17,789 bases of DNA, from the NCBI GenBank assembly GCA_028565635.1, contig JAOXYB010019660.1, forward strand, positions 1 through 17,789, given 5' to 3'. The stretch is from Phoronis ovalis. Taxonomy: Eukaryota > Phoronida > Phoronidae. Under the pieces are notes generated by a model. That model was not told the origin of the DNA. It did not search any database and saw nothing but the letters and a program-made list of their open reading frames with translations. Positions within the stretch are counted from its first letter, which is position 1. Every line of letters begins with the position of its first letter. Made by a program: the position numbers and the translations under genes. Shown piece after piece: positions 1 through 8,206 of the stretch.

Positions 1-396
1 TATCATAGACAAAGAAGGCAACAAAACTGCTTTGAATTTATTGAATTTTTTGACACACAGTGAGTGTTTTTGAAAGATACCAACTTTTCCACATATTTGC
101 ATTCTATGAACTATGACCCTACGTAGCCGTAGGGCTACATAGTGGGGTCATAAAGCTAGGACTACATTACCACATGGTTTATCTGAGCATGAAACATATA
201 AAATATGTTGGTTTGATATATAAAGCCACACAAATATACCCTCATTCGGTGCTTCTATTGCAATACGTGTTTATCTATAGATTACACAGCAGGCCATATG
301 GATATATATCATAATTTATTTATTTAAAAAATTTACTACACTTTCTCGTCAGGTGACCGTGAATTACTTTTAAATTTAAGTTTAATTTCAAAATAC
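1..396. other. Non-coding stretch, probably first intron of the minus-strand gene
   Basis: This AT-rich stretch lies downstream, on the minus strand, of the donor at 395-396. I read its reverse complement for an acceptor followed by a DEAD-box-like exon and found none, so the next exon is probably outside the window. It contains an imperfect hairpin at 112-152. No gene is seen on the plus strand. Confidence 0.4.
112..152. repeat. Imperfect 41-bp hairpin
   Basis: TATGACCC (112-119) is answered by GGGTCATA (145-152). The inner part pairs TAGCC with GGGCTA, with a few mismatches between. It stands out from the AT-rich surroundings. It could be a MITE remnant or a chance palindrome; no target-site duplication was recognised. 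Confidence 0.45.
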
Positions 397-555
397 CTCA
401 TCATATCTAGCTTTCAAATCGTCTATTTCTCTTGATTCTTGTTTCCATTGTTTCTCCTTATTCTTGAAGGGATGGATTTGTTTTTTTCGCTTTTTAAACC
501 TTCCTTGCTTCCCAGATTTTGTATCACCACCATGTGGAATAACTTGTTTCGACAT
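397..555 (-). CDS. First coding exon of a Lys/Arg-rich, probably nucleolar protein (DDX10-like?)
   Basis: The minus-strand ATG at 555-553 opens 53 codons starting MSKQVIPHGGDTKSGKQGRF. A basic run KKRKKQIHPFKNKEKQWKQE follows, then the acidic/helical SREIDDLKARYDE. After GAG (399-397) comes GTATTT, a plausible phase-0 splice donor; unspliced, the frame stops two codons later at 390-388. A basic tail followed by 'E-I-x-x-L-x-x-x-Y-x-E' resembles the region just before the Q-motif of DDX10/Hca4 DEAD-box helicases, which act in small-subunit rRNA processing. The resemblance is short and from memory, and no helicase motif is in the window. The frame stays open upstream to an ATG at 675, and a strong donor-like GAG|GTAAGC lies just before the chosen ATG, so the true start and the first exon are uncertain. 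It could instead be another basic ribosome-biogenesis protein. Confidence 0.42.
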
Positions 556-964
556 GCTTACCTCTTTAAAAACTGTTAAATTGTGTTTCTTCGAGCAGGA
601 GAGCTCTATTTTCCAGACAGCGTCAATGGAAAGGCCATGGGTAAATGAGCTAACGTGTAAACTGAAAAAAAACACAGCTTGTGTAACCTGGGACTAATAT
701 GTATAACTAACCAAAATCAAAAATAATAATCTCTTTGTTAATCGGAAGTAATGTTTATTCCTTTATTCAGACAAATATTCTGTGAAATTTGCAAAACGTC
801 TGGGTAATTATCTCCCACTATAAGGGAAATCCAAACATCACGTGGGTGAAATATTGCCGGCAATCGGCGGCAGTTCTTTGTTGATTAAGGCGATTTTAAA
901 CTTTATGCGTCAGATTATATTGTGGTATCGATTAGTGTTTGTCCGAGGCACATATACGTTAAGA
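556..964. promoter_or_regulatory. Shared head-to-head promoter region between the minus-strand gene and APEX1
   Basis: About 410 bases separate the two divergent start codons, so both genes must start transcription in or very near this stretch. The APEX1 side (about 839-960) is richer in CpG than its surroundings. It contains CACGTG (839-844), an E-box type palindrome, and a GCCGGC / CGGCGGC cluster around 855-872. No clear TATA box is placed for either gene. The 5' UTR of APEX1 is expected in about 880-964. Motif roles are inference. Confidence 0.4.
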
Positions 965-3900
965 ATGCCACCCAAAAGAAAGGTAGATATGAATACATTA
1001 TGATTATAATATGTATTTATTCTTAATAACTAGGACTTTTTGTCCCGGGTCGGGCTTTTTGTCTGACAGACATGCACGCCTTTACTCTTAGCCTTGTATA
1101 TATGAGTTCCAATGAATTTCTAATTATACTGAATTTGTTAGAATAGTAGAACAGTAAGGGACGCGACAGTATGCAGCATTTGCAGTATTACTACATATTG
1201 ATTGGTGGTTCTAATTCACGCTCCATCATTATTAATTTGCATGTTCCAGTCTGAGGATTCTTCAGAAGCTAAAACTAAGAAATCGAAGTCACCAGGAGAT
1301 TGTGGACTGGATAAAGTTAACTTCGCCTCAGATGCTACAACTTCAGATGGGGATAAATGGAATTTTAAAATCTCATCATGGAATATAAATGGAATAAGAG
1401 CATGGGTTGATGTAAGATGTAATTAAGATTACTTTGTTATATTGTGCTTCCACCTGGTGGATGTGACCCAAAATCTGGCAAGAGAGACAAAGTACAAACT
1501 ATATTAATGTCTGCACTGAACCCTGAATTGTGTGAATTGCATGAGGACAGAAAATTGTGGGATTATTCATTTGCATATCAGTCGAGCTTACATAATACTT
1601 ACATAACACTATCAAGTTACTTTTCACCTTTACTATGATTATTACAATCATTCAATGCATTCTCTATATTTTCAGAAAGGTGGACTTGAGTATATCCATG
1701 CAGAAAATCCAGACATTTTTTGTATCCAAGAAATGAAATGTGCCAAAGAAAAGATCCCCACAGACTGTACTATTGATGGCTATACTACATACTGGCTTTC
1801 TGGAGACAAAGAAGGATACTCCGGAGTCGGATTGTACTCAAAGAAAGAACCAATTGATGTGACATTTGGCATTGGTAAGCGAGATGCTACTATAATTGTA
1901 GACAGTTTTGAAACTTAATTTAAATCCTCATGAAATAAGAAACTGGAAATTAAGAGTGATAAAATACGTTCATGTTATTTAGTTCTGGTTAAAGTTCAAA
2001 TATGCATATATTAATTCAGTCACCAGCTGATTTAGTAGCAGCTTAGCTGACATCATCATGATATGTTCCAACTACTGGTGAAACCTGATGCCATTCTGTT
2101 CATAACTTGAAATATTTTTATTCGAATGTCTCCAAAGAAGAAAATTGAATAGAAATTTGAGAGAGATGTTCACACTGACACCTAACTAAGCTATGCATTT
2201 TTAGTGCTGGTGTTTTAGGGACCTTGTTAAATACACAATGTATCATACTGTGAATGATGTGCATATTTTGTCTGTAGGGATTGAAGAGCATGATGGAGAA
2301 GGTCGGGTCATCACAGCAGAGTATGCAGACTTCTATGTCGTCACCTCATGTTAGTATTGCATGCTGAGGGAACTACAACTATTTTTGAGTGAGAGTGTGT
2401 CTCTGAGGGTGAAAATTCTTGGTTCAAAACTTTACACTGGTGTTGAAAATTGGACACCATTCTATACAAAAAAAAAATCTAATAAATACCATATTTTGTA
2501 CCAGATTATCAAAATGTGTTTTATGTGAGAGAGACATTATGCGTTACTTTCTATGAAAAAATTAGATCCATTTGGAACCTCTCGACAGATGTTTTGAAGT
2601 AGGCCTTAGAATTCGCACCAAAGCCTAAAACATATAACATTCCATATAGCAAAATTTGTCTGAAATAGTTATTATGAACTCTTTTACCATTAATTAATTG
2701 TATTTTTTACTCCTTAATGAGATTCATTATTACATTTTGAATGATTTATGTTTTCTAAATATGTAATTATTTTGATCGCATTTTTCATAATTTAATCCAC
2801 TGGCTCATTTCCTTAGAAATTATTAACTTTCTTCTTATAGACGTTCCAAATTCTGGCCGAGGTCTTCCCAGATTAGACTACAGAACAAACCAATGGGATG
2901 TCGAGTTCAGGAAATACCTGAAGGAACTTGACAGCAAGAAATCTGTTATTCTGTGTGGAGACTTAAATGTAGCACATCAAGAGATAGGTGGGTTCATTGT
3001 ATTACAATATTTATTCCATTAAAGATAGTTGTTTGTTAATTTGAGCTAATTCTAAAAAACGGCTTGTTTAGAACTCGCATGTGGTATCCTAAAACATGGG
3101 CTAGCTAGTGAAGTTTATTTCTGGCTTGAGTTGAAAAAAAAATCATGTGGACTTTGATGTTTTTTGGCTGAGCATTGTGTTTCATCAACAAATGTGAACA
3201 AAATGGGTGATCACCATTTTTGAGAGTAAAATTAGTGATAAAAGCTATAAATTAGGTGTCAAAAATTGAATATTTGACAAAAAAAACTTTGATTGGATTT
3301 GTATAGGGTTGGAATTATTAGAATAAATGTTTGAAAACATGAAAGGCTCTTTCTCTGTACCCATATGCATATTTTTAAATCATGTAATAATATGATTTTT
3401 TTTTTCATCTTATTTTTTTATCTTAGAAGTATTTTCATATTATTTGATTTCATTACACTGGTTAACTTTTACATGTTTTTCAGATCTAAAGAATCCCAAA
3501 ACAAATAAGAAGACAGCAGGGTTTACAACTGAAGAAAGGGAGGGGTTTACTAACCTTCTGTCAGAAGGATTTATTGACACATTTCGACATCTCTATCCTG
3601 ACAAAAAAGAAGTATATTCTTTCTGGACATACATGATGAATGCTCGTGCCAAAAACACAGGCTGGTAAGTAAATACTCCTCCCCGTGGTTATCTGTAATT
3701 GTCAAGAATTGAAAATGTTTGCATAACAGTGAGCGACATGTTATCAAAGGAATTTCTTGGACAATCGTTGTTTCTCTTGTTTCAATTCAAAAAGTGACCA
3801 AATCCTGCTTTTAATGCAACAATAGGAGACATAGTTGTCTAAGAAATGAGAGAAACAAATAATTGTGGGGTCTGTTTGGTTCATTTTGATGTCATGTATT

Positions 3901-4369
3901 GGATTTCATAATCTCAATATTGGATAATAGTTTTAACTATTATTAAAAAATATTATTTAATTATTTAAAAATCTCATTTACCACTGGCAAACCCGTAGCA
4001 ATCCCGCCATCTTCTATAAATGGCTGTACAGCGGACTGTTTGCAAGCAGAGCAAGGAACGTTTTTGTGACTGAATCACGTGAGCATGATGCACTATTGTT
4101 CTATCACAAAATGCTACATGCTGGGAGTGTTTGGAGCTGTGACTGGTGGCTTCCCGAAGTGCATGCAAATGCTCTGTTGTATTTTTGCATGGGTTCAAGG
4201 TTTACTGCAGTTTTATCTAAGTGAGTTAACATTTGTGTCTTTACTTTTCAGGCGTCTAGATTATTTTGTTGTGTCAGAGCGTTTGATGCCTAAGCTATGT
4301 GACAGTGTCATCCGTTCAGATGTCTTTGGAAGTGACCATTGTCCAGTGGTGTTACTCCTTGCTGTGTGA
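965..4369 (+). CDS. APEX1: DNA-(apurinic or apyrimidinic site) endonuclease, APE1/ExoIII family (7 exons, complete)
   Basis: It cleaves the DNA backbone 5' to abasic sites in nuclear base excision repair. Exons: 965-982, 1250-1411, 1676-1874, 2278-2349, 2841-2987, 3484-3664, 4252-4369. All introns are GT...AG and the 897 nt give 298 residues plus TGA, close to the 318 of human APE1. The N-terminus is basic and unstructured (MPPKRK, KTKKSKS), fitting a nuclear localisation signal. The EEP nuclease domain runs from about residue 45 to the end: [10 protein letters not shown] (N51), IQEMKC (E79), [19 protein letters not shown] (Y151), CGDLNVAH (D191, N193), [23 protein letters not shown] (D277) and GSDHCP (D288, H289). 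These match human N68, E96, Y171, D210, N212, D283, D308 and H309. Human Cys65 (redox) is Ser48 and human Asp70 is Asn53, as in bacterial ExoIII (NING). One extra residue sits before QWD (about 168). The terminal VPNS..., WTYMM and GSDHCP blocks make the family assignment certain. Confidence 0.96.
3960..4215. other. Compositionally distinct part of APEX1 intron 6
   Basis: This part of the last intron is clearly less AT-rich than the rest, with CACGTG, GCATGC-like words and few homopolymers, and has long open frames on both strands. The plus frame happens to be open into the last APEX1 exon, but it has no similarity to the APE1 family upstream of RLDYF and the acceptor at 4250-4251 is strong. 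It may be a decayed transposon fragment; I could not identify it. Confidence 0.3.
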
Positions 4370-4506
4370 ACATTGTCATGCTCATCCTTTTGAAAAAGAA
4401 AAAAGATACTTTTGTTGGTGATTTAATTAGTTTAACATAGGAACATTTTCAAGTGTCAGTCAGTAAAGCAACTATTGTACACTATGTTACTTCATCACAT
4501 TGCTGC

Positions 4507-4527
4507 AATAAAGCTGGATGCAATAAA
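4507..4527 (+). terminator. APEX1 polyadenylation signals (two AATAAA)
   Basis: AATAAA occurs at 4507-4512 and again at 4522-4527, about 140 and 155 bases after the APEX1 stop codon, with T-rich sequence following around 4548-4558. A cleavage site about 10-30 bases further on is expected. Confidence 0.65.
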
Positions 4528-4559
4528 TATATTTTAGGCTGTAGACAAATCTTTTCTGA

Positions 4560-5978
4560 TGGAAAACATGTTATTGCACATTTAAATTTCTATTAGGGGA
4601 CTGATTAATAAGCTTCACATCTCAACAGATGTTGAGGTATGTCACCACAAGACTACACATTGGGATATAATTATCTATTCTGAAACAACAAAACAAGATC
4701 ATATAATGTTTATATGTATTTAAGTTGGCTGTTGAGACCATCTCATCCAAGGTGATGAACCTAAGAAACACCACTAGAGACCCCTGTTATCAGCCCACTT
4801 TCATAAATGAGAATAAGTTCAAAGTTGAAAAACTTTTGCTCAGAAATCACATATTTCAGAAATTTATACCATGTCAAATACCTCTAGACGATCTGCTTTT
4901 GGGAGCTAAAAACCCTGTTTATATCAGGCTACCATTCCCAAGCCTAATGTTTGTTCAACACATTGTTATTCACTTAATGATATAGCATCATATTGTGACC
5001 TTTAACCTGCATAATTTCTTTTAAATGGTTTTCAAGAAATTGTATTTTTGATGACAATACAGATATTTATTTTTCGTGTGAAGGCTTTGTCACCATGACT
5101 TTGTCTTGTTTTGGTTTGCTTATTTCCATCAACATATTCTAGATATAAATAAGAAAAAACTTGTCGTTACTGAAATTGCCAAATGACTGTTCTGAAACTA
5201 AATATGTGACCAGCTTTTTATGATGCAATTTGCCGTCGATTTCTGTTTAGAAGTTTTACGCCTAGCTCTTCAGCGAATTATGGTGCTGTACACACCGATA
5301 TGTAACTAATTGCAATAGGGTATCAATTCTTGTGTAGCGTTAGGCAATACGACGAAAACATCATGAAATATCTTACCTGTTTAAAGCTACACGCTAAATT
5401 CCGGTAAAATCTATGTTGCTTTCGTAACATTCCGGTAAAATCGCTTATGAATATGGTTGCGTTATTATAAATTAAAGTGTTTGAGATATCCCATTTTTAG
5501 CATCATTTATGTAAATAAAGTCGCTATTTAAAACTTTACCATTTAAAAATGTCATGTTCTTCATTCATTTGTTTTTTTCATGTTGAAATGGAACATTCAT
5601 TATATTACATTATTATTATACATTTTGAAATAAAATATCTTATTTTATTCATTGCCACTTTACTTAATTATAGCTTTCAAAAAATGTAAATAAATGAACT
5701 TGTCACACTCATAGTTACGTTCTTGGGTCGTGTTCTGGCCAGTTTATTTGTACGGTATGCAGAATTGCCGCGAAGTGAAAAAATCCTTGAAGCATCTTTA
5801 ATGTGAGTCACCTCTGGTTAGGTCACTTTTGTCAACATGTCTTCATTATGAAAAATAAATTTATTGCTTTACGGATCATTATTTTGGAAGGTACTTGTAT
5901 GAATCAGCAAAATTATTGTCGGCATTATTGTATTATAGCGGTAAGCAGAATTTATTCGGAGGTTGGAAACCGTTGAAG
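4560..5978. other. Intergenic region between APEX1 and the WAP genes
   Basis: No plus-strand gene is supported. An 86-codon frame at 4725-4985 shows no domain, signal peptide or splice context that would support it. The only structured part is 5377-5442 (listed separately). The rest is AT-rich. The promoter of the first WAP gene must lie in its right-hand end; TATTATAG at 5931-5938 lies 48 bases before the start codon and is at best a weak TATA candidate. Confidence 0.5.
5377..5442 (-). promoter_or_regulatory. Possible minus-strand first exon with paired ACCGGAAT (ETS-like) motifs
   Basis: ATTCCGGTAAAATC occurs twice, at 5398-5411 and 5429-5442, 31 bases apart. On the minus strand both read GATTTTACCGGAAT and contain ACCGGAA, an ETS-type core. 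A strong minus-strand donor CAG|GTAAGA follows, with its last exon base at 5377. Between them an ATG at 5430-5428 opens 18 codons (MLRKQHRFYRNLACSFKQ) in phase 0 to the donor. This looks like a TATA-less promoter and short first exon running towards APEX1. No downstream exon was found, so it may be a non-coding transcript or chance. Confidence 0.28.
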
Positions 5979-7557
5979 ATGATTAGAGTTTTGTTATTAT
6001 TGGCAGTAAGTTTTACATTTTTATACTGACAGAAAAGTGCACTTATTAGCAATTTTTTAAAGATTTAAAAGGTAATTATCGTTTAGTGAAATGATGATGA
6101 CACATCAAGCGTTCCAGTCTCTCCATAAGAATTAAAAAAATTTGACTATAGCATTTTGTATGTATTTTGCCAGAACACATTCTACACAGTTTATAACTTT
6201 GTTACATGTTTTTGACCATGGGTATTGGTGCGCTACACAACAAAAGCCTGGAAATGTCACTCTCCGCACGACATTTGCATGCATCACACCTGCATGTGGT
6301 GGGAAATGCTTTTCTTATCGATCTATCCACTGGCTATTTTATACTGTCGAAGAAATAGTGCTCTAGAAGTTATATCACGCTATCTCTATAATATTTTTAA
6401 CACTTTAAATCCCATTTTCAGGCTACTCTTGCTACCTTTGCTCTTGTGAGTGAAGGCCGACAAGTCCTTTCACGATGTTTGGTAAGTGCACACATCTTTC
6501 CAACCACCACACAGCGATAATTCCAGCAGTGCCTGAATATATTAATGCCAAATTAGCAGCAATTTTCAAAAAAGTGAAAATCTGTCACCAGTAGTTCTTT
6601 AGACCCGTAGATTTGCAGCAAACAGGGAATTGTAAATGAAGCATGTGTTGACTGTACGCGTTGTGCTATGTTATTTTGTAGACTTTATACTGTCCGACGG
6701 GTTATATTTGCGTGGCTAAAGATGGCTTTGCACAATGTGTTCCAATAGGTAGGCATGCATCCAGTGCTTTTAAAACTTTACCGTCACTTTACATTGTATA
6801 CACAGTAAACCCTGGACATGCAATACAAAATAACCATAATAATGTAGCACCGTGTGTCTTCGTTTATATGAAGATTGTTAAAAATAACCATAACACGGGC
6901 CATAACAACAATAAGCCTTCCTGAAAACTTAATTCAGGTGCAGACTGAATAATCCATCCGCGTTAGTGTTCCGTGCCTTCTCGAGAAGGTACGAACACAA
7001 ATGGATGGATTTATTCAGACTGGTTCGGAGGCACAATATCATTTAAAATGTGCGCATTCAGCGTAATACTGTGGTGTATTAAAAAATATTCGCAACCAGC
7101 TATTATTACAACGGCACCTGTGATATTGACGCTACGTCGCATATGACGTCACATGTAATTTACGATAAGAGTCAATCATGCGCCTCGTAATGTCGGCGGA
7201 CAAGTTGATCATTTGGTTATATGTACTTATTGCGTCCTTTGCTCTCCTGATTTATTAATGTGGCTTGCAAGGTGATAACAAAGTAGTTTATTCATACATA
7301 TTGCAACAAATTAAACGTACCAGCATTTGGCATCAGAATTGTTTGCGTTTTAGTTTTAGTTACTTAGTAAAGGCGGCTCCTGTCCTAAAGTTATTCCTGG
7401 AACAGTTGGACTTTGTATTCAAGAATGCAGTAACGATTGCGATTGCTTGGAAAATAAGAAATGCTGCAGTAATGGATGTGGCAATGTTTGCACGAGTCCC
7501 TTACCACCAATTACAGGTGCCGTTGGACCTTGTCCCAAAGGAATTATCGAAAAATAG
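5979..7557 (+). CDS. Secreted 4-Cys module plus WAP-domain protein, copy A (4 exons)
   Basis: Exons are 5979-6005, 6422-6481, 6682-6748 and 7373-7557 (339 nt, 112 residues, TAG stop), with intron phases 0, 0 and 1. Residues 1 to about 22 (MIRVLLLLAATLATFALVSE) are a clear signal peptide. Residues 28-48 form a small module, C28-L-T-L-Y-C33-P-T-G-Y-I-C39-x8-C48. Residues 53-94 are a WAP four-disulfide core of the anosmin/perlwapin type: SCPK, GLCIQEC, SNDCDC, KKCC, SNGCGNVC. A tenth cysteine (C105) sits in the tail GAVGPCPKGIIEK. WAP proteins are commonly serine-protease inhibitors, antimicrobials or shell-matrix proteins; which applies here cannot be read from sequence. The last acceptor (gtaaag|GC, 7372) is weak, but it is the only one found that keeps the frame, and copy B supports the junction. 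Reading stops inside the exon; a GTGCCG donor at 7517 is unlikely because the tail matches that of copy B. Confidence 0.85.
6749..7372. other. Last intron of WAP copy A
   Basis: No exon is seen in this 624-base intron. It contains the long hairpin at 6945-7018 and a TGACGTCA palindrome at 7144-7151 (CRE-type core). Open frames at 6712-6924 and 7265-7573 are read-throughs in or beside the real exons in the wrong frame. Confidence 0.5.
6945..7018. repeat. 74-bp near-perfect hairpin with no free loop
   Basis: CTGAATAATCCATCC (6945-6959) is matched by GGATGGATTTATTCAG (7003-7018), one base longer. Inside, GTGTTC pairs with GAACAC, and the centre CCTTCTCGAGAAGG (6976-6989) is a perfect palindrome around XhoI-like CTCGAG. 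It lies within an intron. A palindromic MITE or foldback is the simplest reading; a structured RNA element is possible. Confidence 0.65.
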
Positions 7558-8206
7558 CTATAGAAATCTATAGACCCTATTTATGTACATTTATATTACC
7601 ATTTTAAAGATACCTGTTGCTTGAAACAAAAGGATGTGCAAGCATATGAAATGCACATGTTTTTATGATCTTTTATATATATGCTTGGCAATACACTATA
7701 CTTGATAAATTACAGGTAATTTGATATAATGAACTACAGCGTCAATTTTGGGTGCGTCTTAATGTAATTTTACTGTTTACTTCAAGAAATATGAACAGCT
7801 TTTTAAAAAATAATTCAGGTCACTATTTTTAGAAAGTATTTGTGTCACAAAAATATATTAAGGAGCATTTTCATCTATAAATCTTCTTGGCTGACACAGA
7901 TATGTATTTTTAATTTCTGATTATTTAAATTGCTGAATCATTCGGATACAATAAACAAATAAATGCATGAACAACCTATATAAAATTCAGTACCAACAGT
8001 TGTGTTAAAATATTCACAGCAAGCAAATGACGCAGATGGACAAATTTTCCATAGCTTTAGTAAGTACTCCGTGTTGCCTATAGTGTATTTTAGACATTTT
8101 TATCCAATTACGGGGAACCAAACAACCTCTTTAAGGTACTTCACTTAATAATTTTACTTATCATTTTTTATTTGCTTATAAAAGAAAGAACCATCTACCC
8201 GTTGAG
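7558..8206. other. Spacer between WAP copy A and copy B
   Basis: This is 650 bases of AT-rich 3' flank of copy A and 5' flank of copy B. AATAAA occurs at 7950-7955 and 7958-7963, candidate polyadenylation signals but nearly 400 bases past the stop. TATAAAAG at 8177-8184 precedes the copy B start codon by 30 bases. No gene is seen. Confidence 0.5.
8177..8184 (+). promoter_or_regulatory. TATA-box-like sequence before WAP copy B
   Basis: TATAAAAG matches the TATA consensus, but it begins only 30 bases before the ATG at 8207. A transcript starting at the usual distance would have almost no 5' UTR. It may therefore be a chance match. Copy A has no equally good box at this place. Confidence 0.3.

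Noticed and set aside
556-675. Longer minus-strand start (MFFFSLHV...) for the basic protein
   Set aside because: The extension is unlike the basic protein that follows and lies where the promoter or 5' UTR is expected. The ATG at 555 is preferred, but the donor-like GAG|GTAAGC before it leaves doubt.
464-697. 77-codon plus-strand open frame
   Set aside because: It is the complement of the better-supported minus-strand exon at 397-555 and runs through the divergent promoter.
1444-1638. 64-codon frame in APEX1 intron 2
   Set aside because: No similarity to the APE1 family; exon 2 joins exon 3 in frame without it.
4725-4985. 86-codon open frame after APEX1
   Set aside because: No signal peptide, domain or splice support; composition is like non-coding DNA.
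6142-6449. Two overlapping 74-codon frames in the first intron of WAP copy A
   Set aside because: They lie in the intron; the second overlaps the real exon in a different frame.
7517-7522. GTGCCG as a donor joining copy A to copy B as one two-WAP gene
   Set aside because: The site is weak, and read-through gives a tail homologous to the copy B tail. Copy B also has its own start and signal peptide.
7265-7573. 102-codon frame over the WAP exon of copy A
   Set aside because: It is frame-shifted relative to the WAP frame that carries the ordered cysteines.
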